Shown piece after piece: positions 9,503 to 17,872 of a DNA stretch of 64,000 nt. The position numbers and the translations under genes were made by a program. The notes under the pieces were generated by a model. It was given only the letters and a program-made list of their open reading frames with translations. It searched no databases and was not told where the DNA came from. Origin of the DNA: Streptomyces spinosisporus. Lineage in GTDB: Bacteria > Actinomycetota > Actinomycetes > Streptomycetales > Streptomycetaceae. Positions within the stretch are counted from its first letter, which is position 1, and every line of letters begins with the position of its first letter. The stretch spans positions 62,001-126,000 of the forward strand of contig NZ_JALDAX010000011.1 of NCBI RefSeq assembly GCF_022698145.1. Reading direction: 5' to 3'.

Positions 9503-9925
9503 ATGTCCAAGCCGCCGCTTCCGCCCGAGGCACAGGAAATGCTCAGCCGGCCCAATCCGGCGATCATGGCCACACTGCGCTCCGACGGCGCACCCGTATC
9601 CACTCCCACCTGGTACGTGTGGGACGACGGCCGCGTCCTGATCAGCCTGGACGAGGGCCGGGTCCGCCTGAAGCACCTGCGCAACGACCCCCGCGTGACG
9701 CTCACCGTCCTCGACGGCGACGACTGGTACACGCACGTCACGCTCATCGGCAAGGTCGTCGAACTGTACGACGACAAGGACATGACCGACATCGACCGCA
9801 TCGCGACCCACTACATCGGCAACCCCTATCCCGACCGGGTACGCCCCCGGGTCAGCGCCTGGATCGAGGTCGAGCGGTGGCACGGCTGGGGCGCCCAGAA
9901 GGACAGCGGGCAGGCGTCCACCTGA
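9503..9925 (+). CDS. PPOX-class F420-dependent oxidoreductase
   Basis: 140 aa, preceded by CCAGGAGGTCCC. It is a small split-barrel flavin-fold protein of the pyridoxamine-phosphate-oxidase superfamily. MATLRSDGAPVSTPTWYVWDDG at residues 22-43 and RVRLKHLRNDPRVTLTVLD at 50-68 are typical of actinobacterial members that bind F420 or FMN. These reduce or bind various cofactors, and the substrate cannot be predicted. Its last codons and stop form the first copy of a 25-bp tandem repeat. Confidence 0.82.
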   Translation: MSKPPLPPEAQEMLSRPNPAIMATLRSDGAPVSTPTWYVWDDGRVLISLDEGRVRLKHLRNDPRVTLTVLDGDDWYTHVTLIGKVVELYDDKDMTDIDRIATHYIGNPYPDRVRPRVSAWIEVERWHGWGAQKDSGQAST

Positions 9926-9990
9926 ATCCCTGAGTCGGGTGTCCACCTGAATCGCTGATCCGGGTGTCCACCCGGATCCCTGATCCGGTC
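9916..9990 (+). repeat. Three tandem 25-bp repeats
   Basis: Three consecutive 25-bp units (9916-9940, 9941-9965, 9966-9990) share GTCCACC..GATCCCTGATCCGG. The first unit contains the stop codon of the oxidoreductase gene. The third contains CCGGAT-CCCTG-ATCCGG, a 6-bp stem-loop. Units 1 and 2 differ at about 3 positions and unit 3 is more diverged, so the array grew by duplication and then decayed. Confidence 0.8.
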
Positions 9991-10156
9991 CGGCACGGCC
10001 CGTGCCGGACCGCATGGCGGCAGGCGACTCGACGGTGCGGGGGCGAACACGTTTCGCTGCGCGCAACCTCATGCTGCGCGCCGGGGCGTAGACCGTGTCG
10101 CGCCCGGTGACGACTGTGGCAGCGCACCATTCGAGCCGCGCCAAGGAGTTGCCGCC

Positions 10157-11302
10157 ATGTGTGAGCCGACGAGCGATGCCCCGGACCCGTATCCGTCCCG
10201 CAGAAGGCTGCTCGGCACCGTGGCGGCCTCGGCCACCGCGGTCGCCGTTCCCCTGCTCGGCACCGACCGGGCTCACGCCACCGAACGGACCACGGCTGCT
10301 GGGAACTCCGCAACCACGGGTCCGCAGGGCACCGGCAAGGCCCTGTCGGTGACGCTCCTGGGCACGAACGGCGGACCCCCACCGCTCGCGACCCGCTACG
10401 GCATCTCCTCCGCACTCGTCGTCAACGGACGTACGTACGTGGTCGACTGCGGACGAGGAGCAGTGACCCAGTACCTCCGCGCCGGGCTCTCGATGCCCTC
10501 GCTGGCCGGCATCTTCCTCACCCATCTGCACGCCGACCACATCGCCGACTACTACGCCTTCCCCATGCTGGCGGCCGGTGCCGCGGGAGCCCAGGGCTTC
10601 CACACCCCCGTCGAGGTCCACGGCCCCGGGCCCGCCGGCATCGCCTCCACGGTCACCGGCGCGCCCGGGCCCCTCCCGGGCACGGTCGCGATGACCCGCC
10701 TCGCCGGACAGGCCTACGCGTCGTCGCCCACCTTCTTCATGGCCGAGCACACGGGCACCGACCCCGCCACCCTGCTGAACGTCCACGACGTCCTGCCCCC
10801 CGGCACCGTCGGCGCGTCCGCGACGAACACCGCGCCGGCCATGCGGCCCTTCACCGTCATGGAGAACGACGACGTGAAGGTCACCGCCGTCCTGGTCCCG
10901 CACGGCGCGGTGTTCCCCGCCTACGCCTACCGGTTCGACACCGACCACGGCAGCGTGGTCTTCTCCGGCGACACCACGCCCACACCGAACCTGGTGACGC
11001 TCGCCCGCGGCGCGGACGTCCTGGTGCACGAGGCCCTGTACCCCGAAGGGCTGACCGGCCTCGGACTGCCGCAGGCCCTGGTCGACCACATCATGGCCGG
11101 CCACACCGACGTCGCCGAACTCGGCCGTATCGCCGCCCAGTCGGACGTACGCACCCTGATCGCCACCCATCTCGGCCCCGGACAGCGGACCGCCGTCAGC
11201 GACGCCACCTGGCGCCGCCTGCTGCGCGACAGCGCACGTGACGCCGACTACGGCGGCCGGATGCTCCTCGGCTCGGACCTGATGCACGTCGCCGTCCGAT
11301 AA
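10157..11302 (+). CDS. Tat-exported metallo-beta-lactamase-fold hydrolase
   Basis: 381 aa, with AAGGAG eight bases before the ATG. Residues 15-42 form a twin-arginine signal (SRRRLLGTVAASA, hydrophobic run, then RAHA), so export is expected. THLHADHIADY (about 118-128) is the HxHxDH zinc motif. VFSGDTTPTPNL and LIATHLGPGQ supply the later Asp/His ligands, as in RNase Z/arylsulfatase-type metallohydrolases. A secreted enzyme is unlikely to be RNase Z; an esterase or arylsulfatase-like role is more plausible but unproven. Confidence 0.85.
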   Translation: MCEPTSDAPDPYPSRRRLLGTVAASATAVAVPLLGTDRAHATERTTAAGNSATTGPQGTGKALSVTLLGTNGGPPPLATRYGISSALVVNGRTYVVDCGRGAVTQYLRAGLSMPSLAGIFLTHLHADHIADYYAFPMLAAGAAGAQGFHTPVEVHGPGPAGIASTVTGAPGPLPGTVAMTRLAGQAYASSPTFFMAEHTGTDPATLLNVHDVLPPGTVGASATNTAPAMRPFTVMENDDVKVTAVLVPHGAVFPAYAYRFDTDHGSVVFSGDTTPTPNLVTLARGADVLVHEALYPEGLTGLGLPQALVDHIMAGHTDVAELGRIAAQSDVRTLIATHLGPGQRTAVSDATWRRLLRDSARDADYGGRMLLGSDLMHVAVR

Positions 11303-11479
11303 CGCGGGCCGCCCTTCAACGGCACCACCCACGACGACACACGTCACCAACGGCCAAGAGCCGTCGCCGTCGTCCACCCCTGCCGGGTGGCACGGCGCAA
11401 CGGCGGCGGTCGACCCGGATCCCCGGCCCGTCGACCACCGCTCCAGCTGTTCACCCACTACTCCATGTCTCGAGGAGCC

Positions 11480-13126
11480 ATGCCGGCCATCACATCTGCC
11501 TCGTCCCCGTCCGCACAACCAGGAGCCGCATCCCGGCACACCACCGCCACCATCGTGCTGGCCTGCCTGGGGGTGTTCGTCTCCTATCTGCCGGTCGTCG
11601 GCGTCTCCGTCGCGCTGCCGGTCATGCAGCAGGCGCTCGACGCCTCGACCGTCGGCCTCCAGTGGATCACCGACGCCTTCATTCTGCCGACCGCCGCCCT
11701 CCTGCTGACCTGCGGCATGATCGGTGAACTGTACGGGCGCAAGAAGACCTGGCTCGCCGGTCTCGTCCTGTTCGGCCTCGGCTGCCTGGTCTGCCTGACC
11801 GCCGACAGCGTCGTGCAGGTCTGCGTGGGCCAGGCACTCACCGGAGTCGGTACGGCCGCCCTGCTTCCCTCCACCCTGGCCCTGATCAGCCATGTGTGTC
11901 CGGACCACCGCAAGCGCGCCAGTGTCATCGCCCTGTGGACGGCCTCCCTGGGCCTCGGACTGACGCTCGGTCCGCTGTTCAACGGCGTGATCGTGGAGCA
12001 TGCGAGCTGGCGGTGGATCTTCCTGCCGGCCCTCGTCGTCGGCGTGCTCACCGCGGTGGCCGGGGCCGTCCTGCTCACCGAGTCCCGCTCACAGCGTGAA
12101 CGCCATCTCGACATCCCCGGCCAGATCCTCGCCGTCGTCGCCATCACAGGCCTGGTGTACGGCGTGATCGAGGGCGGCAGCGCCGGATGGGGCTCCGCCG
12201 AGGTCGTGATCGCCTTCGTGGTGGCCGCGGTCGGTCTGCTCGCCTTCGTCGCCGTCGAACTCCGGTCGCCCTGCCCGATGCTGGACATGCGGCTGTTCGG
12301 GTCGTCGGCCTTCTCGGGCGCCGCGCTCGTGATGGCCCTGACGCTCTTCGCCCAGGTCGGCCTGGTCTTCGCCCTGAGCGAGTACTTCGGACTCGTCCAT
12401 CACGCCTCCACCTGGGACATCGGTGTACGACTCGTCGCCATCAACGGCTTCACGGTCGTGCTCGGTCCCCTCGTGGGCCGTCTGATGAACCGCACCTCGC
12501 CCGGACTGCTCCTGGTCACCGGCCTCGTGGTCGGCGGCATCGGGGCGCTGTGCGTCAACCTCTTCCACGCCTCCACCGGCACCGGGGAGGCCGCGCTCGT
12601 CATCGCGGTGCTGGGCATCGGCATCGCGCTCGCCATGGCGCCGATCACCACCATCGCCATGAACAGCCTGCCGCGCCGGCTCGCCGACACGGCGGGCGCC
12701 GCCAACAGCGCACTGCGCCAGATCGGCAGCGCGCTGGGTCCCGCGGTCTTCGGCGTGATCCTCACCAACCGCACCCTGGACACGCTGCCCGGCCATCTCG
12801 CCCAGTCCGGTCTGAGCCCGGCCGACCAGGGCGAGGTGAGCGGGCTGGTCTCCCACGTCGGCATCCAGGCCGGCGCGTTCCTGCACCTCAAGTCCCCGGA
12901 AGCCACCGGCCGGGCGCTGTCCGCCTACGGTGCGAGCTTCACGGACGCCCTGCACACCTGCGCCCTCGTCGGGGGCATCGGCATGCTGGTGGCCGCTGTG
13001 ATCGCCCTCGTCATGATCGGCCTGCGCACCCGTCCGGTCCACGACACCACCCAGGCACCGGAGCCGGCGGTCCAGTCAGCCGGGGCCGCCGGGGCCGCCG
13101 GGGTGGCGGCAGGGGAGGCGAGTTGA
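11480..13126 (+). CDS. MFS drug-efflux transporter, DHA2 type
   Basis: About 548 aa from the ATG at 11480; ATGs at 11465 and a GTG at 11387 are also in frame, and the start is uncertain. It has roughly 14 hydrophobic segments. Motif A (GELYGRKKTW) lies after the second helix and motif C-like GLGLTLGPLFNG near residue 155, as in proton-driven EmrB/QacA-type pumps. The short tail is Ala/Gly-rich. It ends 102 bp from the convergent folD, with a bidirectional terminator between them. Export of a toxic compound is likely; the substrate is unknown. Confidence 0.88.
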   Translation: MPAITSASSPSAQPGAASRHTTATIVLACLGVFVSYLPVVGVSVALPVMQQALDASTVGLQWITDAFILPTAALLLTCGMIGELYGRKKTWLAGLVLFGLGCLVCLTADSVVQVCVGQALTGVGTAALLPSTLALISHVCPDHRKRASVIALWTASLGLGLTLGPLFNGVIVEHASWRWIFLPALVVGVLTAVAGAVLLTESRSQRERHLDIPGQILAVVAITGLVYGVIEGGSAGWGSAEVVIAFVVAAVGLLAFVAVELRSPCPMLDMRLFGSSAFSGAALVMALTLFAQVGLVFALSEYFGLVHHASTWDIGVRLVAINGFTVVLGPLVGRLMNRTSPGLLLVTGLVVGGIGALCVNLFHASTGTGEAALVIAVLGIGIALAMAPITTIAMNSLPRRLADTAGAANSALRQIGSALGPAVFGVILTNRTLDTLPGHLAQSGLSPADQGEVSGLVSHVGIQAGAFLHLKSPEATGRALSAYGASFTDALHTCALVGGIGMLVAAVIALVMIGLRTRPVHDTTQAPEPAVQSAGAAGAAGVAAGEAS

Positions 13127-13196
13127 GCAATCGGTAGTCGCTGTGGGGTGGTTGGGCATGCGCGGCGAGTCGCGGTGCTCGGCCGTCCCGTCGGCG

Positions 13197-13230
13197 GAGG
13201 CGTGCACCGGCGCGACCCGGTGCACGCCTC
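13197..13230. terminator. Bidirectional terminator between MFS gene and folD
   Basis: Perfect 14-bp arms (13197-13210 and 13217-13230, GAGGCGTGCACCGG and its complement) enclose a 6-base loop. It lies between two convergent genes and overlaps the folD stop codon. No U-tract follows, as is common in Streptomyces. Confidence 0.75.
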
Positions 13231-14116
13231 AGCACACCGGCACGGGCGCCGCCTCGGCGCCCCACTCGGCGGCGCGCAGCGTGTTGACCAGCAGCATGGC
13301 GATGGTCATCGGACCGACTCCGCCGGGTACGGGCGTGATGCGTCCGGCGATGCCGTCCAGTTCGGCAGCCCGGACGTCGCCCGCCAGTCCGTGGGGTGTG
13401 CGGTGGATGCCGACGTCGATGACGGTCGCGCCGGGCCTGACGTGCTCGGGACCGACGAGGCCACGTACGCCCGTTGCCACCACCACGATGTCGGCAGGGC
13501 GGGTGACGGCCGCGAGGTCCGCGGTGAACTCGTGCGCGACCGAGACGGTGGCGCCGCGGCGCAGCAGCAGGTGGGTGAGCGGGCGGCCCACCAACTCGCC
13601 CCACCCGACCACGGCGACGCACGCGCCCTTCAGTTCGATGCCCTCCGCGTCGAGGAGTTCGATCACTCCGCTGGGCGTACAGGGACGCAGCCCGCGCTCT
13701 CCGCGGGCCAGGCGGCCGAGGCTGGCGGTGGTGAGACCGTCGACGTCCTTGGTGACCGGGATGCGGTCGATCAGCGCCGCGGCATCCAGCTGCGGCGGCA
13801 GGGGCAGCTGCAGAAGAATGCCGGAGACGTCCGAACGGCCTGCCAACTCGTCGATGACCGAGGCGACTTCGTACTCAGTGGAATGCTCGGGCAGATGCCG
13901 GTGGACGTCCCGCATGCCGGCCTCGCGGACGGCCCGGCGCTTCGCGGCGACGTAGACCGCGCTCGCCGGATCGTCACCGACGAGGAGGGTGGCGAGGCCG
14001 GGCACGCGTCTCACGGCCGCCGCTTCGGCGACCCGCTCGGCGACCTCTGCCCTGATGCGCCGGGCGATCGACGAGCCGTCGATGGTGCGTGTCACGCCGA
14101 CGAACGTGCCTGTCAT
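13229..14116 (-). CDS. folD: FolD: methylene-THF dehydrogenase/cyclohydrolase
   Basis: 295 aa. It interconverts 5,10-methylene-THF, methenyl-THF and 10-formyl-THF. YVAAK at residues 55-59 gives the catalytic Lys59. ILLQLPLPPQL, KDVDGLT and PVPGGVGPMTIAMLL are the family signatures. The dinucleotide-binding loop reads GWGELVGRP where housekeeping NADP enzymes have GRSxxVGxP, so the Arg and Ser that hold the 2'-phosphate are absent; NAD use is possible. It lies next to purU and metF in the demethylation module, which suggests a dedicated catabolic copy working in the oxidative direction. Confidence 0.92.
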   Translation of the reverse strand: MTGTFVGVTRTIDGSSIARRIRAEVAERVAEAAAVRRVPGLATLLVGDDPASAVYVAAKRRAVREAGMRDVHRHLPEHSTEYEVASVIDELAGRSDVSGILLQLPLPPQLDAAALIDRIPVTKDVDGLTTASLGRLARGERGLRPCTPSGVIELLDAEGIELKGACVAVVGWGELVGRPLTHLLLRRGATVSVAHEFTADLAAVTRPADIVVVATGVRGLVGPEHVRPGATVIDVGIHRTPHGLAGDVRAAELDGIAGRITPVPGGVGPMTIAMLLVNTLRAAEWGAEAAPVPVC

Positions 14117-14140
14117 GATGGCGAACCGCCTTTAGCTGGT

Positions 14141-14148
14141 GAACGATT
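14141..14148. promoter_or_regulatory. Possible operator core before folD
   Basis: GAACGATT, 25 bp before the folD start, equals the 8-bp core of the 15-bp motif found before ligM, lysR and the LacI gene. The flanks differ (GGT left, CGCC right), so this is weak evidence that folD shares the regulon. Confidence 0.3.
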
Positions 14149-14210
14149 CGCCCGGCCGAGAGGACGGTGTTCCCGCGCCGGGCGGTCTGCTTGTCGGAAC
14201 GGGGGCGTTG

Positions 14211-15128
14211 CTAGGCGAAGACGATGGTGTGGTTGCCGTTGCGCACGACCCGGTCCTCGGCATGCCAGAGCACGGCGCGCGAGAGGACGGCCCGTTCGAC
14301 GTCGGCGCCGCGGCGGGCGAGGTCCGTGGCCGTGTCGGCGTGGCTGACGCGGACCACGTCCTGCTCGATGATCGGCCCCTCGTCCAGGTCCTCGGTGACG
14401 TAGTGGGCGGTGGCCCCGACCAGCTTCACGCCCCGCTCCTTCGCCTTGGCGTACGGCCCGGCGCCGATGAAGGCCGGCAGGAAGGAGTGATGGATGTTGA
14501 TGATCGGCACTCCGGCCTGCTCGATGAAGTCGCCGGACAGGATCTGCATATAGCGGGCGAGCACCACGAAGTCGACGTTGTCCTTGAGCAGCCGCAGATG
14601 CTCGGCCTCGGCAGCCGACTTGTCCGGCCCCATCGAGGGGACATGGAAGAAGGGGATGCCGAACGACCGTACCTCCTCGGCGACATCGGGGTGATTGGAG
14701 ATCACCATCGCGATGTCGACCGGGAGTTGCTCCTGACGGTGCCGCCAGAGCAGGTCGAGCAGACAGTGGTCGGACTTGCTCGCGAAGATCGCGACCCGCT
14801 TCGGTACGGACAGGTCGCGCAGCGTGTAGGCGAGCCCGAACTTCTTGACGAGGTGTTCGTCGAGCTCGGCCCTGAGGTCGGGAAGCGCCGCCTGCAGGGC
14901 GTCCATGGTGAAGACGGTGCGCTGGAAGAAGGCGCCGCCCTGCGGATTGTCGGAGTACTGGTCCAGGGAGACGATGTTGGCGCTGTGACCGCTGAGGACG
15001 GTGGTCAGCGCGGCGACGATGCCTGTGGCGTCGGCGCCCTGGACGATCAATGAGGCTTGGTGGCCGGGCCTGTTGGTCTTCCCGGCCGGGCGAGCCGCCG
15101 AGGCCGGCACGTGCTGAGTAAGTGTCAT
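14211..15128 (-). CDS. purU: PurU: formyltetrahydrofolate deformylase
   Basis: 305 aa from the ATG at 15128, which overlaps the stop of metF (ATGA). An N-terminal ACT domain (residues ~28-110) is followed by the hydrolase domain. IINIHHSFLPAFIGAGPY and VGATAHYVTEDLDEGPII carry the conserved Asn, His and Asp of the formyl-transferase fold. It releases formate and THF from 10-formyl-THF. The tight link to metF, and to folD 94 bp downstream, makes it the exit step of a one-carbon oxidation route rather than a purine-supply enzyme. Confidence 0.93.
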   Translation of the reverse strand: MTLTQHVPASAARPAGKTNRPGHQASLIVQGADATGIVAALTTVLSGHSANIVSLDQYSDNPQGGAFFQRTVFTMDALQAALPDLRAELDEHLVKKFGLAYTLRDLSVPKRVAIFASKSDHCLLDLLWRHRQEQLPVDIAMVISNHPDVAEEVRSFGIPFFHVPSMGPDKSAAEAEHLRLLKDNVDFVVLARYMQILSGDFIEQAGVPIINIHHSFLPAFIGAGPYAKAKERGVKLVGATAHYVTEDLDEGPIIEQDVVRVSHADTATDLARRGADVERAVLSRAVLWHAEDRVVRNGNHTIVFA

Positions 15129-15997
15129 GCCTGCAGCTCCTTCCTGAACCGGGCGACCCATTCGGCCGTGGCCCGCAGCCCGCCGAACGTGTAGAAGTGG
15201 ACCTTCACCTCGCCGTGCCGCGCGGGTTCGTACCCCTCGGCCAGCGCCCGCAGAAACCGGTCCGGGCCGGCGGTGCCCATGAGATTCGTCAGCGACAGCC
15301 CGTACTTCTTGGCGATGGCCGCGCTGGTGCCGACGCCGAACCGGGCCGCGTAGGACATCAGACGCCGCACCCCGGCGGGGCCGGGGACGCCGATGCGGAC
15401 CGGGAGGACGATGCCCATCCCGCGCACCCGCTCGATCCAGGCCAGCACGGGATCCACGTCGAAGCCGAACTGCGTGATGACGCTGCCTTCCAGGCCCTGC
15501 GCGGCCAGCGCCGCGCTCTTGTCCCGCAGCGCCGACCACAACACGTCCGCGGCGATGGCGGGATGCCCCTCCGGGTAACCGCTGATGCCGACGTGCCGTA
15601 CGCCGTACTCCGGCAGCAGGCCCGTGTCGATCAGGGAGAGCGAGTCCTCGTACGGACCCTCCGGGCGCGTCGGGTCGCCGCCGACGGCGAATACGTTGTC
15701 GCAGGTTCCGTCGGTGCGAAGACCGGCCAGGAAGCCCTCGAAGTCGGCCTTGGAGCCCAGCCGTCGGGCCGAGAAGTGCGGCACGGGCACGAAGCCGAGC
15801 TGCTTCACGGCCCGGGCGGCGGCCAGTCGCATCTCCAGGTCCTCGTTGCCGAGGAAGGTGACGTTGACACGCGTGCCCCGGGGGATCGCATCGCGCGCCT
15901 CCTCCAGTTTGGACACGTCCTTGCCGGTCATCTCCAGCGAGAAGTCCTCCAGCAGCGATGTACTCACCGCCGCCGAGGCCGTGTTGAAGGAATTCAT
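15125..15997 (-). CDS. metF: Methylenetetrahydrofolate reductase (MetF family)
   Basis: 290 aa from the ATG at 15997, preceded by TAGGAGCACC. An upstream in-frame ATG lacks such a site. The TIM-barrel flavoprotein features are visible: FSLEMTGKDVSKLEEA at the N-terminus, VPHFSARRL, NVFAVGGDPTRPEGPY (FAD/folate region) and HFYTFGGL near the end. It interconverts 5-methyl-THF and 5,10-methylene-THF. Beside O-demethylase genes it is expected to run oxidatively on the methyl-THF they make. It is coupled to purU by a 4-bp overlap and lies 273 bp after ligM. Confidence 0.9.
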   Translation of the reverse strand: MNSFNTASAAVSTSLLEDFSLEMTGKDVSKLEEARDAIPRGTRVNVTFLGNEDLEMRLAAARAVKQLGFVPVPHFSARRLGSKADFEGFLAGLRTDGTCDNVFAVGGDPTRPEGPYEDSLSLIDTGLLPEYGVRHVGISGYPEGHPAIAADVLWSALRDKSAALAAQGLEGSVITQFGFDVDPVLAWIERVRGMGIVLPVRIGVPGPAGVRRLMSYAARFGVGTSAAIAKKYGLSLTNLMGTAGPDRFLRALAEGYEPARHGEVKVHFYTFGGLRATAEWVARFRKELQA

Positions 15998-16074
15998 GGT
16001 GCTCCTAGGGCTCCTCGTGCTCCTGGTGGAAAGTGCGCGGGCGTGAGGCACCGCCGGACGCGGTCAGGGACCGG

Positions 16075-16118
16075 CGATCAGAGATCAACGGCCAAAGATC
16101 AGCGATCAGAGATCAGCG
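16075..16118 (+). repeat. GATCAGAGATCA direct repeats between ligM and metF
   Basis: GATCAGAGATCAACG (16075-16089) recurs as GATCAGAGATCAGCG (16104-16118), with further GATCAGCGATC units between and after. The block is unusually A/T-rich for this DNA. No coding sense or clear function is seen. It lies in the 273-bp gap between ligM and metF, so it could affect their mRNA. Confidence 0.6.
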
Positions 16119-16270
16119 ATCGGCGCTCGGGGCGGGAGGGGAGGGGTTCTCTCGACCGCGTGGGTGCGTGCCGGGCGGTGCCGGGCCGCGGAATCGGTCG
16201 GTCGGTGCGCCGGCGAGTGGTCTCGAGCCGACGGGCGCGGCCGGGTGGCCGGCCGCGCGGACCGGGCCGG

Positions 16271-17629
16271 TCAGGCGTTGCGGCGGTACTGGGTGCGCGC
16301 GTGCTGGTCGAAGGGGCTGGGCTGCACGGTGGCGCGGATGCGCGGGAAGCCGAGGTCGGCGTCGGGGTCGGTGCCGCCACCAGGGTGCTCGCCCCACGCC
16401 ACGCTGACCTTGGTGCCGGGCGCGGCGTGCGAGGGGGCGATCAGCGCCTGCGCCAGCACGGTGCCGACCGGGTCGATCGATGCGATCTGCATGGTCACAC
16501 CGACCAGTTCGCCGTCGCCGTCACCGTGTCCGGTCTCGACCCGGTGCCGGGCGTAGCTCAGCACGAACCCGGGGTCCCGTCCGTCTCCCACCACCCGGCG
16601 TACGTCGTCGGCGTCGAACACGAGGGTGACCTTCTTGCGCAGTTCCTCGTCCCTCGCCTTCAACAGGGCGTCCCGGCCAAGGAAGTCATGGCCGAAGTGG
16701 ATCATCTTCCCGTAGCCGAGTTCGTACGGCGAGACGTAGTAATCCTCGATGTCCGGCGAGAAGTGACTGCCGTTCAGCGGGCGCTGGCCCTCGATGCCGA
16801 AGAGCGGCAAGTATCGTCGGTAGTCGAGCAGTTCGGGGTCGGAGTAGATGCCGGGGACCGGCGAGGGTATCCAGCCGCTCTCCACGCTCGGTGTGGTGTA
16901 GGCGAGGGCACCGACCTGGACCAGCCCGAGCGGTTCACCGGCCTTGAGGAACGCCTCGTGGACGTGGGCGGCGTGCTCCCAGGGGCCGATGAACTCGTAT
17001 CCGGCCTGGCCCGCCATCCCGTGACGCAGGGCGCGGAAGGCGCGGCCGTCGAGGGTGACCGGCGTGGAGTGGAAGAACTTGGTCTCGGGCAGCGGTCCGC
17101 CGAAGACGCTCTCGACCAGGTCCAGAACCCTGGGCCCCTGGATCTGATAGCGGAAGAGCTTCGGGTCCTTGCCGCCGGGACGGAAGGCGGAGGAGGGATC
17201 GGTGATGCAGGAGACGTCGTAGCCGCCCTTCTCCGCGTGGTACTGCACCCAGTGCTGTGCCGCCGGGATGCCGCTGAGGAGGTAGGCGTTCTCGCCCTCG
17301 CGGGCGAGGATGCCGTCGGTCACGATGTGGCCGTGCCGGGTGACCGGCACATACTGCTTGGCCTGCCCCACCGCGAACTTCTCGAAGTTGTTGACGCCGT
17401 GGTCGGCCAGTACGCGGGTGGCGTCCGGGCCCTCGATCCACATGTCGTACATGTGGTGCGAGAGGTTGAGCAGCGCGACGCCGTCGTGCCATGCCGCCTG
17501 CTCCTGCCGCCATCCGACGAACTCGCGCTCGACGACCTCGGGGGTCCATGGTTCGGCACCGGGTTTCCACAGCAGGTCGACGGGTGAGCCCGCCTTGTCG
17601 ATGCCGTCCTGGAGGCTGGGGGTTGTCAT
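16271..17629 (-). CDS. ligM: LigM-like THF-dependent aryl O-demethylase
   Basis: 452 aa from the ATG at 17629, with AAAGGAG five bases upstream. It is a GcvT-fold protein close to the vanillate/3-O-methylgallate demethylases LigM and DesA. LNLSHHMYDMWIEGPDA (about 55-71), RYQIQGPRVLDLVE and AYTTPSVESGWIPSPVPGIY mark this branch rather than glycine-cleavage T-protein. It is expected to move an aryl methyl group to THF, giving 5-methyl-THF and a phenol. metF, purU and folD follow on the same strand and can oxidise the carbon. Two copies of the shared operator lie before its start. The exact methoxyaromatic substrate is unknown. Confidence 0.8.
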   Translation of the reverse strand: MTTPSLQDGIDKAGSPVDLLWKPGAEPWTPEVVEREFVGWRQEQAAWHDGVALLNLSHHMYDMWIEGPDATRVLADHGVNNFEKFAVGQAKQYVPVTRHGHIVTDGILAREGENAYLLSGIPAAQHWVQYHAEKGGYDVSCITDPSSAFRPGGKDPKLFRYQIQGPRVLDLVESVFGGPLPETKFFHSTPVTLDGRAFRALRHGMAGQAGYEFIGPWEHAAHVHEAFLKAGEPLGLVQVGALAYTTPSVESGWIPSPVPGIYSDPELLDYRRYLPLFGIEGQRPLNGSHFSPDIEDYYVSPYELGYGKMIHFGHDFLGRDALLKARDEELRKKVTLVFDADDVRRVVGDGRDPGFVLSYARHRVETGHGDGDGELVGVTMQIASIDPVGTVLAQALIAPSHAAPGTKVSVAWGEHPGGGTDPDADLGFPRIRATVQPSPFDQHARTQYRRNA

Positions 17630-17656
17630 GCGGCTCCTTTCAAGAACACTGACGGT

Positions 17657-17672
17657 ACTAAATCGATCTAGC
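17657..17672. promoter_or_regulatory. Variant operator copy before ligM
   Basis: ACTAAATCGATCTAGC matches 14 of 16 bases of the motif at 17699-17714. It is also nearly palindromic (CTAAATC/GATCTAG around a central CG), as LacI-family operators are. It lies about 28 bp before the ligM start. Confidence 0.6.
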
Positions 17673-17698
17673 GAGGTCGCCGACGGCACCGTGAGTGG

Positions 17699-17714
17699 AC
17701 TTAATCGTTCTAGC
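17699..17714. promoter_or_regulatory. Shared operator, copy before ligM
   Basis: ACTTAATCGTTCTAGC lies 70 bp before the ligM start. The same 16-mer occurs in reverse before the divergent lysR (17813-17828), and 15 of its bases occur before the LacI gene (21403-21417). The central CG with A/T flanks fits a LacI-family site. Confidence 0.7.
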
Positions 17715-17812
17715 GGAAGCTAACAGGCGGTCTCCGGGATTGAGGAGGTACGGGTCCCGCACGCTTTTGTTGCGCGCGACGCAAGACAGCGGCGATCTGG
17801 TCTGTTACGTTC

Positions 17813-17828
17813 GCTAGAACGATTAAGT
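17813..17828. promoter_or_regulatory. Shared operator, copy before lysR
   Basis: GCTAGAACGATTAAGT is the exact reverse complement of the copy at 17699-17714. It lies 45 bp before the LysR start, in the 243-bp divergent ligM/lysR promoter region. Confidence 0.7.
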
Positions 17829-17872
17829 AGGGCGCGTGTGCGTGCAACGGCCGACGGGAGGAGGGGGAGCTC

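Noticed and set aside
9155..12001. A 948-codon open frame on the minus strand
   Set aside because: It runs antisense to the CHAD, oxidoreductase, MBL-fold and MFS genes, is Gly/Arg/Asp-rich without domain motifs, and is a usual by-product of high GC.
16075..16130. CRISPR array
   Set aside because: The repeats are too short, irregular and adjacent, with no unique spacers and no cas genes.
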